A DNA stretch of 55,990 bases from Patescibacteria group bacterium (lineage in GTDB: Bacteria; Patescibacteriota; Minisyncoccia; Phycocordibacterales; PALSA-1337): NCBI GenBank assembly GCA_024654575.1, contig JANLHG010000020.1:1-55990 (forward strand), given 5' to 3'. The notes beneath the pieces were generated by a model. The model saw only the letters and a list, made by a program, of their open reading frames with translations, had not been told where the DNA came from and did no database searches. Positions 8,614-18,457 of the stretch are shown one piece after another; the stretch's first letter is position 1, and each line of letters starts with the position of its first letter. The translations under genes and the position numbers were made by a program.

Positions 8614-9762
8614 ATGTCTACGAATATTATTACAGGAATTGATGTCGGCACACAACAGATAAAAGTTGTAGTGTGTCAACGTGCTGGAGAGAATGAAAAA
8701 ATGCCTAAAATTATAGGTATGGGAGTTGTGGAAACCAGAGGATTACGTCATGGTTATATTACTGATCAAGGTGAAGTTGTAAAAAGTATAAAGATGGCTA
8801 TTGCTCAGGCGGAAAAAACAGCAAAATTAAAAATTAGAAAAGCTTTTGTTTCTATTGGTGGTATTGGACTTAGTAGTATTGTGTCACAAGGTTCAGTTAT
8901 TATTACTCGTGCGGATTTAGAGATAACAACTTTGGATATCAAGAAAGCTTATGAATCTAGTGAACATGAAATTCCTTCAACTTATATTCAAAATCGAAAA
9001 ATTATTCACACTATTCCATTAAGTTACAAAATTGATGGTAAGGTAGCAATGGGTAAACCGGAAGGAATGAAGGGTGCTAAATTAGAGGTTAAAAATCTTT
9101 ATATTACTTGTTTTGAACAACACTTAAATTTTATGATATCTGCTGTTGAAGATGCTGGAATAGAGGTTGAAGATGTTATGGCGTCCCCTATTGCTGGAGG
9201 TTTAGTGATTCTTTCTAAACAACAAAAAACAGCAGGTTGTGTTTTAGCTAATATTGGAGCAGAAACAGTTTCTATTGTTGTGTTTGAAAATAACATTCCA
9301 ATTTCACTTGAAATTTTTGAGATAGGTTCTACTGATATTACAAACGATATTGCCTTAGGGTTGAAAGTTTCTTTGGAAGAAGCTGAACAAATTAAAGTTG
9401 GTTCTATAACTACTACTTCATATCCTAGACGTAAACTTGAAGAAATTATAAATGCTCGTCTATCGGATATTTTTGAATTAATAGAAACACATTTGAAAAA
9501 AATCGGAAGAAGTGGTCTTCTACCTGCGGGGATTATAATTACAGGTGGAGGCTCTGGTATTAATATGATTGAAGATTTCGCAAAATCTTCATTAAAATTA
9601 CCTTCAAAAATTGCTATGAGAGATTCACCGTGGGTGATTGCGTACGGACTTTGTGTTTTTGGATTCACGGCTGAAGGTGAAGGTACTATAAATATACATT
9701 CAAAGATTTTTAATAAAACTAAAAATAAATTTATGGGGTGGGTAAAATCACTTCTTCCTTGA
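8614..9762 (+). CDS. ftsA: Cell division protein FtsA (start at 8614 or 8590; the 8518 ORF start lies inside ybeY)
   Basis: MSTNIITGIDVGTQQIKVVV, GCVLANIGAETVSIVVFE, GIIITGGGSGI. Confidence 0.92.
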   Translation: MSTNIITGIDVGTQQIKVVVCQRAGENEKMPKIIGMGVVETRGLRHGYITDQGEVVKSIKMAIAQAEKTAKLKIRKAFVSIGGIGLSSIVSQGSVIITRADLEITTLDIKKAYESSEHEIPSTYIQNRKIIHTIPLSYKIDGKVAMGKPEGMKGAKLEVKNLYITCFEQHLNFMISAVEDAGIEVEDVMASPIAGGLVILSKQQKTAGCVLANIGAETVSIVVFENNIPISLEIFEIGSTDITNDIALGLKVSLEEAEQIKVGSITTTSYPRRKLEEIINARLSDIFELIETHLKKIGRSGLLPAGIIITGGGSGINMIEDFAKSSLKLPSKIAMRDSPWVIAYGLCVFGFTAEGEGTINIHSKIFNKTKNKFMGWVKSLLP

Positions 9763-9851
9763 TTGAGAATTAGAGCATAGTTTAATTATTTCACAAGCTT
9801 TCCCTTTTGCTCTTCTTTTTGCTATTATGTACCCACTAATCCTTAATAAAT

Positions 9852-11024
9852 ATGCCTAATATCACCCCTGAAATAGAAACATTTGCAAGAATAAAAGTCC
9901 TAGGAATTGGAGGTTCTGGAAAGAATGCTACTAATCATATGATAACTTCAAAAGTGAAAGGTGTTGATTTTGTTGCTATAAACACTGATGCTCAAGATTT
10001 ACATTACTCTCTTGCGAAAAAGAAAATTCATATTGGGAAAAATTTGACTCGTGGTCTAGGTACTGGAATGAATCCAGATTTAGGCAAAAGAGCGGTTGAG
10101 GAAACCAAAGAAGAAATTCAGGATGCTATAAAAGGTGCGGATATGATATTTATCGCTTGTGGTTTCGGTGGAGGTACCGGCTCTGGTGTCTCACCAATTG
10201 TTGCACGTACCGCTAAAGAACTCGGTGCACTAACAGTTGCTGTTGTTACCAAACCTTTTTTCTTTGAAGGTACTCAAAGAATGAAAATAGCTGAAACTGC
10301 CCTTGAAGAAATGAGGAAGGAAGTAGATGCTATTATTGTTATTCCAAACGATCGTCTCCTAACTATTATTGATAAAAATACAACGGCTAAGAATGCTTTT
10401 TCGTTATGTGACGAGATTCTAAAACAAGCAGTTGAAGGTATTTCTGACCTTATTACTACTCCCGGTATAATAAACATCGACTTTGCCGATATTCGTGCAG
10501 TTATGGAAAATGCAGGTTCCGCTCTTATGGGTATAGGTTCTGCGATTGGGGAAAATAGAGCTATAGAAGCGGCAAAATTAGCTATTAATTCCCCACTTCT
10601 TGATCTTTCTATAAATGGTGCGAAAGGTGTTTTGTTCTCAATTGCTGGCGGTGAAGATTTAACTATGTTTGAAATTCAGGATGCCGCAAAAGTTATTACA
10701 GAATCAATTGATCCAAACGCAAAAGTTATTTTTGGTACAGTTCGTGATGATAAATTAAAGAAAAATGAAGTTAGGGTAACTGTCATAGCTTCAGGATTTC
10801 CAGATAATGGAGAAAAGAAATCACTTTTCCAAGAAGATACTAATGAATCAGGTAGAATTTTTAATAGTATTCCAACTGGTCCAGTTGTTCAGGTAAAAGA
10901 AAAGACTAGCGATGTCTCTAATCAAGCGGTAGAAAAAAAGATAGAAACAAAAGACAAAGATGAAGATGAAGATTCTGATTGGGGTGCAGTTCCAGCATTT
11001 TTAAGAAGGTCTAAATTGAAATAA
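9852..11024 (+). CDS. ftsZ: Cell division protein FtsZ
   Basis: IKVLGIGGSGKNATNHM, FGGGTGSGVSP tubulin signature, C-terminal WGAVPAFLRRSK tail. Confidence 0.96.
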   Translation: MPNITPEIETFARIKVLGIGGSGKNATNHMITSKVKGVDFVAINTDAQDLHYSLAKKKIHIGKNLTRGLGTGMNPDLGKRAVEETKEEIQDAIKGADMIFIACGFGGGTGSGVSPIVARTAKELGALTVAVVTKPFFFEGTQRMKIAETALEEMRKEVDAIIVIPNDRLLTIIDKNTTAKNAFSLCDEILKQAVEGISDLITTPGIINIDFADIRAVMENAGSALMGIGSAIGENRAIEAAKLAINSPLLDLSINGAKGVLFSIAGGEDLTMFEIQDAAKVITESIDPNAKVIFGTVRDDKLKKNEVRVTVIASGFPDNGEKKSLFQEDTNESGRIFNSIPTGPVVQVKEKTSDVSNQAVEKKIETKDKDEDEDSDWGAVPAFLRRSKLK

Positions 11025-11027
11025 TAT

Positions 11028-11951
11028 ATGATTTACGACTTAGCAATTATTGGTGGCGGTCCGGCAGGAGTATCTGCTGGTGTTTATGCTGCTAGAAAAC
11101 GATTGAAGACTGTTTTTATCACTAAAGATTTTTTGGGACAAAGTTCAGTTTCTGATGGTATTGAAAATTGGATAGGAACAATAAAAATATCTGGAACGGA
11201 ATTGTCTAAAAATTTAGAGAATCATTTGAAAGCGTACGCGAGTGATGTTGTGGAAATTAAGGAAGGAGAAAATTGTGAGAATGTTTCAAAAATATCTGAA
11301 GGTTTTTTAATAAAAACAAAAACACAAGAGTTTCAAGTAAAAACAGTTCTTATTACCGCTGGAAGCAGAAGAAGAAAACTAGAAATACCAGGTGCGAAAG
11401 AGTTTGATAATAAAGGACTGACCTACTGTGCTACTTGTGACGGTCCACTTTTTGCGGATAAAGATGTCGTTGTTATTGGTGGTGGTAATGCTGCTTTTGA
11501 AACTGCTGGACAATTATTGGCTTACTGTAAAAGTGTCACTTTATTAAATAGAAGTGAAATATTTAAAGCAGATGAAGTAACAGTTAAAAAAATTCTTTCT
11601 AATCCAAAAATGAAAGCTGTTATCAATGTAACTCCGGTAGAAATAAAAGGAGATAAATTTGTTAACGCTATTGTTTATCAAGATGCCAAAACAAATGAAA
11701 AAATTGAATTAAAAACAGACGGGATTTTTGTGGAGATAGGACTTTTGCCTAACACCGATTTTATAAAAGATGTAGTTAATCTTAATCAGTACAATCAAAT
11801 TATCGTTGACCCTAGAAATCAGCGCGCCTCTACGTCTGGTATTTGGTCTGCTGGAGATTGTACAGATGGACTTTACCATCAAAACAATATCGCTTCTGGC
11901 GATGCCGTCCGCGCCCTTGAAGACATTTATACTTATTTGCATTTGCAGTAA
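11028..11951 (+). CDS. trxB: Thioredoxin reductase-like FAD/NAD(P)-binding protein
   Basis: AIIGGGPAGVSAGVYAAR, YCATCDGPLF redox CxxC, VVIGGGNAAFE, GIWSAGDCTDG. Confidence 0.92.
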   Translation: MIYDLAIIGGGPAGVSAGVYAARKRLKTVFITKDFLGQSSVSDGIENWIGTIKISGTELSKNLENHLKAYASDVVEIKEGENCENVSKISEGFLIKTKTQEFQVKTVLITAGSRRRKLEIPGAKEFDNKGLTYCATCDGPLFADKDVVVIGGGNAAFETAGQLLAYCKSVTLLNRSEIFKADEVTVKKILSNPKMKAVINVTPVEIKGDKFVNAIVYQDAKTNEKIELKTDGIFVEIGLLPNTDFIKDVVNLNQYNQIIVDPRNQRASTSGIWSAGDCTDGLYHQNNIASGDAVRALEDIYTYLHLQ

Positions 11952-11958
11952 TTATTTT

Positions 11959-12342
11959 ATGCAAAAAGATTTTGATAAGTGGAACAAAAGAAAAAAGGAA
12001 ATTAATGAAGAACAGCCAAATTTCTACCATGCGAGAGATATTCGTTGGTGTTCTCTTGGTGTTAATATAGGATTTGAACAGGATGGAACAAGTGAAGCAT
12101 ATCGTAGACCTGTTTTGATTATTAAAGGATTTAGCCGTCATGTTTGTTTAGTTGTACCACTTACGACATCCATAAAGAGAAATCCATATCATATTAATGT
12201 GGGCGTGGTTGAAGGTAAGAAAGCGTTTGTTATTTTATCTCAAATAAGATTAATTGATACGAAACGATTACATGATCGACTTGCTATTTTAAATAAAGAA
12301 AAGTTTGAAGAAATAAGAAAAGCCATCAGAGTTTTAATCTAA
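11959..12342 (+). CDS. PemK/MazF-family toxin-like protein
   Basis: MQKDFDKWNKRKKEI...IRWCSLGVNIGFEQDG..YRRPVLIIKGF..VPLTTSIK..FVILSQIRLIDTKRL. Confidence 0.8.
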   Translation: MQKDFDKWNKRKKEINEEQPNFYHARDIRWCSLGVNIGFEQDGTSEAYRRPVLIIKGFSRHVCLVVPLTTSIKRNPYHINVGVVEGKKAFVILSQIRLIDTKRLHDRLAILNKEKFEEIRKAIRVLI

Positions 12343-12358
12343 TGGCTATTTCTTTGTT

Positions 12359-12392
12359 CTCTCCGATTTTCATCGGAGGACGGCCCGAAGGC
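12359..12392 (+). repeat. Double hairpin downstream of pemK-like gene (copy 1)
   Basis: CTCCGAT-TTTC-ATCGGAG followed by GCC-CGAA-GGC; counterpart at 44441-44470. Confidence 0.7.
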
Positions 12393-12419
12393 ATTTGTAA
12401 TTAAAGATTAGCATAGATA

Positions 12420-12668
12420 ATTAAATCTTGCAACTTTGAGGATCTAAAAGATTTTGCTGATGAAGTAGTTGTCACTACTTTTCCCTCAGAATCTGATAAC
12501 CGTCACGGCAGAAGGTCTCCTTTTGTTAGGGTATTTTTCGAAAATCAACAAGAAATGGAAAACTGCAAACAGATTCTTTCTCGGGTTCCAAACCTGTATA
12601 AGGTTTGCTTCGACGTTGAGTTTGTGCAGGTGAAAGCTTTTTGCAGTTTTCCACCAAAGACGGTATGA
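12420..12668 (+). CDS. Possible unlisted small CDS or 5'-truncated remnant (no ATG/GTG/TTG start near the 5' end)
   Basis: Open frame after TAG at 12414: FEDLKDFADEVVVTTFPSESDNRHGRRSPFVRVFFENQQEMENCKQILSRVPNLYKVCFDVEFVQVKAFCSFPPKTV*, followed by a strong terminator. Confidence 0.45.
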   Translation: MKSCNFEDLKDFADEVVVTTFPSESDNRHGRRSPFVRVFFENQQEMENCKQILSRVPNLYKVCFDVEFVQVKAFCSFPPKTV

Positions 12669-12688
12669 TTCGACAAAATTTATTTTCC

Positions 12689-12719
12689 CCGCGAATGTTG
12701 GAAACATTCGCGGTTTTTT
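12689..12719 (+). terminator. Rho-independent terminator
   Basis: CCGCGAATGTT-GGA-AACATTCGCGG-TTTTTT. Confidence 0.92.
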
Positions 12720-12731
12720 CTTTTTATAGAA

Positions 12732-13709
12732 TTACTTCCAATGTGTTTTGATATATTCCTCTGCTTCACTCATGGAAAAAGGTTGAGTTGAATTCCCTAC
12801 TCTGACGAAAAATTCCTCCTTTTTATCACTATTACGCAAGTAAGCTGGTTTATGACTTTCTCTGATTGAAATAACACAAACCTCAAAATTTTTCACTTTT
12901 TCAAATTTTACATCCACATATTTTGTGAATGGTAAACCTATCATTGTTTTTACTAGTGTATTGAGATGGTTTTCAAATCCATCCCTATTTTTCTTTGGTA
13001 ATGTTTTATAATCATCTTCCAGTCCCACAACTTCTCCTTCATCATTTACACCTATTATTAAAATTCCACCATTGGTATTAAGAAAAGAAACAATTGTTTT
13101 TAAAATAGTGTGTTCTATTTCCTTACTCACTTCTTTTTTACGGATATCAAAACGCATTGTTTGTTTAAATTCCATAAAACTGCTTTCGCCATCTTTAATT
13201 AAAGATAAAATATTTTTATTTGTTGATGAACGTGTTAATGAATTATGTGCTAATTGTTTTATGATATGTACATATTCGTCAACATTATTAGCGTTTTTTA
13301 TTTTTGTAACTCTATTATTTCCATGGACTATAGTGATAGTTGCGTGATTCATTAATTTACTTAAAAGCGATTGATAGATTTCAACTGATACCACATTAGT
13401 CAAACTTACTGCTTTTTTATGGCGGAAAAATAAACCGAATTTTTTAACAATTTCTTTTTCAGTTATTTCGTAATGAGAAAAATACCAATTAAGAAAAAGT
13501 AGTGATACGTATATTAATTGAAAAAGAGAGAATCCTAGTATTAAAAAAATCTGATAGCGTATAATTTTTGTTAGTCCCCAACTTTGGTAAAGCATCTCAT
13601 AATTGGCCAAAAATGATATGGAATACAGAAAAATTGCTGCCAATGTTTCCATAATAAGAACATCTCTTAGGAAAACCAATGGTCCTTCTTTGATAATTAT
13701 CCGTCTCAT
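12732..13709 (-). CDS. Membrane bPH2 (YdbS-like) domain fused to Schlafen AlbA_2 domain
   Basis: N-terminal TM segments and FSHYEITEKEIVKKFGLFFRHKKAVSLTNVVSVEIYQSLLSKL; C-terminal GESSFMEFKQTMRFD...ILKTIVSFLNTNGGILIIGVNDEGEVVGL. Confidence 0.75.
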   Translation of the reverse strand: MRRIIIKEGPLVFLRDVLIMETLAAIFLYSISFLANYEMLYQSWGLTKIIRYQIFLILGFSLFQLIYVSLLFLNWYFSHYEITEKEIVKKFGLFFRHKKAVSLTNVVSVEIYQSLLSKLMNHATITIVHGNNRVTKIKNANNVDEYVHIIKQLAHNSLTRSSTNKNILSLIKDGESSFMEFKQTMRFDIRKKEVSKEIEHTILKTIVSFLNTNGGILIIGVNDEGEVVGLEDDYKTLPKKNRDGFENHLNTLVKTMIGLPFTKYVDVKFEKVKNFEVCVISIRESHKPAYLRNSDKKEEFFVRVGNSTQPFSMSEAEEYIKTHWK

Positions 13710-13735
13710 ATTAACTACATATTAGCATAAAATAG

Positions 13736-13825
13736 TGGCGGAAAGGGGGAGATTTGAACTCCCGAGACCCTTACGAGTCCGCTGGTTTTCGAAACCAGTG
13801 CATTAGACCACTCTGCCACCTTTCC
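13736..13825 (-). tRNA. tRNA-Ser(CGA), CCA encoded
   Basis: Reverse complement GGAAAGGTGGCAGAGTGGTCTAATGCACTGGTTTCGAAAACCAGC...CCTTTCCGCCA with long variable arm. Confidence 0.93.
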
Positions 13826-13869
13826 CTATAGCTATTATATGCTATATTATATCTGTTATTTAACCAAAT

Positions 13870-13941
13870 GGCCCTATCGTCTAATGGTTAGGACAGCAGG
13901 TTTTCAATCTGTTAACCGGGGTTCGACTCCCCGTAGGGTCA
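13870..13941 (+). tRNA. tRNA-Glu(TTC)
   Basis: GGCCCTA...TAGGGTC acceptor, loop TTTTCAA. Confidence 0.93.
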
Positions 13942-13986
13942 CAAAATTGGACTTTTTTAGGTTTTTTTGTTTTAATTACACCTCAT

Positions 13987-15735
13987 ATGGAAATACGAAA
14001 TATTGCTATCATAGCTCACGTTGACCACGGCAAGACCACTCTTACTGATGGGATTATGCGTCAAACTGGTTCAGTAATGGAAGGTAGTATGGATTCTAAT
14101 GCTTTGGAGCTTGAACGAGGTATTACTATCTACGCTAAAAATACCTCTATAAACTACAAAGGAACTAAAATTAATATTGTTGATACTCCCGGACATGCTG
14201 ATTTTGGTTCAGAAGTTGAAAGAGTGCTTCGTTCAATTGATGATGTTCTTCTTATCGTTGATGCTCAAGAAGGCCCTATGCCTCAAACTCGTTTTGTGTT
14301 GAAGAAATCTTTAGAATTAGGGTTAAAACCGATTGTTGTGATAAATAAGATAGATAAGCCAGCCGCTAGACCAGAACAAGCTCACGAGGAGGTTTTAGAG
14401 CTTTTTATGGAGCTTGGAGCGAATAATGAACAATTAGATTTTACGACTGTTTATGCGATTGGACGAGATGGTATTGCAAAAATGAAACTTACTGACGAAA
14501 GTAAAGACTTGACTCCACTTCTAGATACTATTCTTGAAAAAGTACCACCAGCAAAAGCAGATGTTAATGCTAAACTGCGAATGCAAACATTTAACTTAGG
14601 GTATGATAATTTTCTTGGTCGTCTGGCTGTCGGTAGAATTTATGATGGTACCATAAAAACCGGAATGAATGTTTTTGTTAAAAAATCAGATGGAGAAACG
14701 AGACAGGGAAAAATTACAAAAATATTTACATTTGAAGGTATTGCTAGAAAAGAAGTATCGGAAGCTCAAGCTGGAGATATTATAATGATTGCTGGACTTC
14801 CAGATATTTATATCGGTGAGACAATTTGTGATGACCAAAATACAGAACCAATGCCGTCAATTAAAATAGATGAGCCAACAATTGCCCTTAATTTTTTGGT
14901 TAATGATTCCCCATTTGCTGGACGAGAAGGAAAATATGTCACAGGACGTCAAATTAGAGAACGACTAGAAAAAGAGTTGGAAATAAACGTTGGATTGAAG
15001 GTAGATTTTACTGGTGAATTTTTTAAAGTTTATGGTAGAGGTGAGCTTCATATTGCAATTCTTCTTGAAAATATGCGTCGTGAAGGATATGAATTACAAA
15101 TTTCTCAACCACAAGTAATTATTAAAGAGGAAAATGGAGTAAAAATGGAACCATATGAAGAAGTTATAATTGATGTTCGTCCAGAAGTCTCAAGTATAGT
15201 TATTAAAACTCTTACAGAACGAAGAGGTATTTTAATGAACATGAAAGAAGAAAATGGGATAAGCCGAATGACTTTTGAATGTCCAACTCGCGCTCTTTTG
15301 GGTTATCGTGGTCAATTTACTATTGATACTAGAGGTGAAGGTATTATGTCATCACGATTTGTTGGTTTTAGAGAATATGCAGGAGAAATAAAAAGACAAG
15401 ACCTTGGTTCAATGGTCTCAATGGAAACAGGAAAAACTGCTGCCTTTGCTTTGGATAATTTGCAGACTAGAGGAGTGCTTTATGTTGGAGCAGCTGTTGA
15501 AGTTTATGAAGGAATGATTATTGGTAATGTTAGTAAAGGAAACGACCTGACAGTCAATCCAATTAAAGGAAAACAACTTACAAATATGCGACAGAAAGCG
15601 TCTGATGGACTGACAACTTTGACACCAGCTTGGGAAATTACAATTGAAAGAGGAATGGAAGTGATGGCGGAAGATGATTATTTGGAAATTACTCCAAAAA
15701 ATACACGGTTGAGGAAGAAAGTGTTGAGGAAGTGA
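13987..15735 (+). CDS. typA: Ribosome-associated GTPase TypA/BipA
   Basis: [43 protein letters not shown]; full-length BipA architecture. Confidence 0.95.
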   Translation: MEIRNIAIIAHVDHGKTTLTDGIMRQTGSVMEGSMDSNALELERGITIYAKNTSINYKGTKINIVDTPGHADFGSEVERVLRSIDDVLLIVDAQEGPMPQTRFVLKKSLELGLKPIVVINKIDKPAARPEQAHEEVLELFMELGANNEQLDFTTVYAIGRDGIAKMKLTDESKDLTPLLDTILEKVPPAKADVNAKLRMQTFNLGYDNFLGRLAVGRIYDGTIKTGMNVFVKKSDGETRQGKITKIFTFEGIARKEVSEAQAGDIIMIAGLPDIYIGETICDDQNTEPMPSIKIDEPTIALNFLVNDSPFAGREGKYVTGRQIRERLEKELEINVGLKVDFTGEFFKVYGRGELHIAILLENMRREGYELQISQPQVIIKEENGVKMEPYEEVIIDVRPEVSSIVIKTLTERRGILMNMKEENGISRMTFECPTRALLGYRGQFTIDTRGEGIMSSRFVGFREYAGEIKRQDLGSMVSMETGKTAAFALDNLQTRGVLYVGAAVEVYEGMIIGNVSKGNDLTVNPIKGKQLTNMRQKASDGLTTLTPAWEITIERGMEVMAEDDYLEITPKNTRLRKKVLRK

Positions 15736-15739
15736 GGTG

Positions 15740-17386
15740 TTATTTAATAGTTGCCTTTAAAAACTCCGTAAAAAGTGGATGAGGAGAAAGTGGACGAGCT
15801 AGAAATTCGGGATGAAATTGGACACCTAGGAAAAATGGATGAATAGATTTTGGCAATTCCGCAATTTCCATTAGCTTTCCATCTGGAGATGTTCCAGAAA
15901 ATATCAGTCCCGCTTTTTCTATTTCTTCTATGTATTTTGGATTTACTTCATATCTATGACGATGTCGTTCAATAATTTTTTCTTTTCCTCCATATGCTTT
16001 GTGAGCAATTGTATCTTTCTTTAAATTAGCTTCATAACTTCCTAATCGCATTGAATTACCATAATTATTTTCTTCAAGTTTTTTCTTTTGGTCTAACATA
16101 ATATCAATCACTAAATGAGAAGATTTCGGATTAATTTCAGTAGTGTTTGCATCTTTCCAGTTTAAAACATTTCTAGCATACTCAATAATCATCAGTTGCA
16201 TACCATAACAAAGTCCGAAATAAGGAATTTTATTTTCTCTAGCGAATCTAATAGTTTCAACCAGTCCTTCAATCCCCGCTTCTCCAAATCCTCCCGGTAC
16301 TAAAATACCATCATATTTTTTAAGAGTATTTATTTTAAGATTACCTTTTTCAAAATCTTTTGAGTTTATACAGTGTATTTTGGGTTTTTTACCGAGTGAA
16401 TAAGCTGAATATTTTATAGCTTCAAGTACTGAAATATAAACATCAGAAAGAACAAAATCTCCAGAATCAAAATATTTTCCAACTACTGCGATATTAACTT
16501 CTTCGTTTAGATTTTTTGATTTAGCAATAAACTTTTTCCAGTCAGAAAGATTGGTAACTTGATTTTTAGTGGAAATATTTAATACTTTGCAAAGTTTTAT
16601 ACCTAAATTATCTTTTTCAAAATTAACAGGTACATCATAGATGCTATCCACATCTGGTGCAGAAATAACATTTTCGTGGTCGATATTACAAAATAAGGCA
16701 ATTTTATCTTTTCTTTTATTATCAATTAACAACTCGCTACGAGCTACGATAATGTCAGCTTGTATGCCCGCACCGTTGAGAGTTCTAGCTGCGTATTGTG
16801 TTGGTTTAGTCTTCATTTCTCCTATTTTTGAGGGCATCGGTAGATAACTAACCATCACAAAAGCCACATCTTTCGGATATTTTGTTTTTAACATTCTGGC
16901 GGCTTCCAGAAAAATAATATTTTGATATTCGCCGATAGTACCGCCAATTTCAATAATCGTGATATCTGAATTTGCTATATCACTAGCTTTTTCAATTCTT
17001 TTATTAACCTCAATTGGAATGTCTGGTACTACCTCAACATTTTTACCTTTATATTCTAAATTTCTTTCTTTTTTTATCACTTCAAGATAGACTCGGCCGG
17101 TTGTCATATAGTTTGTGTGAGTAAGGTCAATGTCCAAAAATCTTTCATAATTACCCATATCCTGATCTGTTTCATCTCCGTCGCTAAGAACAAACACTTC
17201 CCCGTGTTCTGTGGGGTTCATAGTACCAGCGTCAACATTGATATACGGGTCAATTTTAAGTGCTGTGACATTAAAACCACGTGCTTTGAGTATTGTACCA
17301 ATAGATGATGAAGTAATCCCCTTACCCACTCCAGACATCACTCCACCAACTACGAAAATATATTTATGTTTTTTCTTTTTTACCAT
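15740..17386 (-). CDS. pyrG: CTP synthase
   Basis: KYIFVVGGVMSGVGKGITSSSIG; glutaminase FGLCYGMQLMIIEYARN. Confidence 0.97.
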   Translation of the reverse strand: MVKKKKHKYIFVVGGVMSGVGKGITSSSIGTILKARGFNVTALKIDPYINVDAGTMNPTEHGEVFVLSDGDETDQDMGNYERFLDIDLTHTNYMTTGRVYLEVIKKERNLEYKGKNVEVVPDIPIEVNKRIEKASDIANSDITIIEIGGTIGEYQNIIFLEAARMLKTKYPKDVAFVMVSYLPMPSKIGEMKTKPTQYAARTLNGAGIQADIIVARSELLIDNKRKDKIALFCNIDHENVISAPDVDSIYDVPVNFEKDNLGIKLCKVLNISTKNQVTNLSDWKKFIAKSKNLNEEVNIAVVGKYFDSGDFVLSDVYISVLEAIKYSAYSLGKKPKIHCINSKDFEKGNLKINTLKKYDGILVPGGFGEAGIEGLVETIRFARENKIPYFGLCYGMQLMIIEYARNVLNWKDANTTEINPKSSHLVIDIMLDQKKKLEENNYGNSMRLGSYEANLKKDTIAHKAYGGKEKIIERHRHRYEVNPKYIEEIEKAGLIFSGTSPDGKLMEIAELPKSIHPFFLGVQFHPEFLARPLSPHPLFTEFLKATIK

Positions 17387-17393
17387 TTTATAA

Positions 17394-18452
17394 TTATCCG
17401 ATTAAAGCTATGGTAACACCAACAACTGCGCATACTAGAGAGATAATCCAATAACGCATAGTTATTTTATATGTTGGCCAACCTCTTGCTTCAAGATGAT
17501 GATGAAATGGCGCGACTAAAAACACTTTTTTCCCGTTTCTAAATTTTTTTGAAAGTACTTGAATTACTGCTGATAATGAAGTAAATAAAAGTGGAAATGC
17601 AATAATTGGAAGGACAATAACGCCATGTCCTTCACCTAATGTATCTGTCATAAAAGCAACAATGGCTAAAGTGATAGTTAAAGCCATAGTTCCAGTCTCA
17701 GACATATAATAACGAGCTGGTGGAATATTGAACCATAAAAACGCTAGTATTCCTCCGACAACCACTGCACAAAAAGCTGCTAGATTTATTTGTTGTAAAT
17801 AAAATGCGATACCTGCGTAAGCACTAAACATGATAGCGAACACTCCACCAGCTAAACCATCAACACCATCTATAATTCCTCCAGAATAAAGAGCTAAAGT
17901 TACTAACATAAAAAAAGGAATAAATAACCATCCTAAATATAATTCTCCGAAAAATGGTGTTCCTATACCCGTGACGTCAAGTTTAAAATAAAACCACAAT
18001 GCAGATAAAAATGAAATAATAGTGACAACTAGAAGTCGTTTTTTTAAAGAAAGTCCGCCGATACCTCTCACTTCCAATAAATCATCAATAAAACCGACTA
18101 TACCTCCAAACATTAAAGATAAAAGAGGAATCCATGTTTGATTTCTACTAAGTATGTCTAATTTTTGAGCTAAAGCGGTTGGAAATAAATGACCAATAAA
18201 CCATAGAAGTGCTACAGTAATAAGTGTTGAAAGCCAAATAATCAAACCACCCATTCTTGGCGTACTAATTTCTTTTTCTTTATGTAATTCGTTAAATACT
18301 AAAGTAGCATTACCTTGCATATCAATTTTACCAGCCTTTTTTTTCCACAATCTATATTTATACAGGTAATGAGATATTATAGATGACAAAATTATACCGA
18401 TAATGAAGGCTAGGGTGCTTGGTATAAATACTTTCACAACATCTATAATCAT
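17394..18452 (-). CDS. mraY: Phospho-N-acetylmuramoyl-pentapeptide transferase
   Basis: TPRMGGLIIW, GFIDDLLEVR, GVDGLAGG, PFHHHLEARGWP. Confidence 0.95.
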   Translation of the reverse strand: MIIDVVKVFIPSTLAFIIGIILSSIISHYLYKYRLWKKKAGKIDMQGNATLVFNELHKEKEISTPRMGGLIIWLSTLITVALLWFIGHLFPTALAQKLDILSRNQTWIPLLSLMFGGIVGFIDDLLEVRGIGGLSLKKRLLVVTIISFLSALWFYFKLDVTGIGTPFFGELYLGWLFIPFFMLVTLALYSGGIIDGVDGLAGGVFAIMFSAYAGIAFYLQQINLAAFCAVVVGGILAFLWFNIPPARYYMSETGTMALTITLAIVAFMTDTLGEGHGVIVLPIIAFPLLFTSLSAVIQVLSKKFRNGKKVFLVAPFHHHLEARGWPTYKITMRYWIISLVCAVVGVTIALIG

Positions 18453-18457
18453 AATAT

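Noticed and set aside
9099-9668. 189-aa minus-strand ORF
   Set aside because: Fully antisense to ftsA, whose FtsA motifs are clear; the antisense ORF follows from codon structure.
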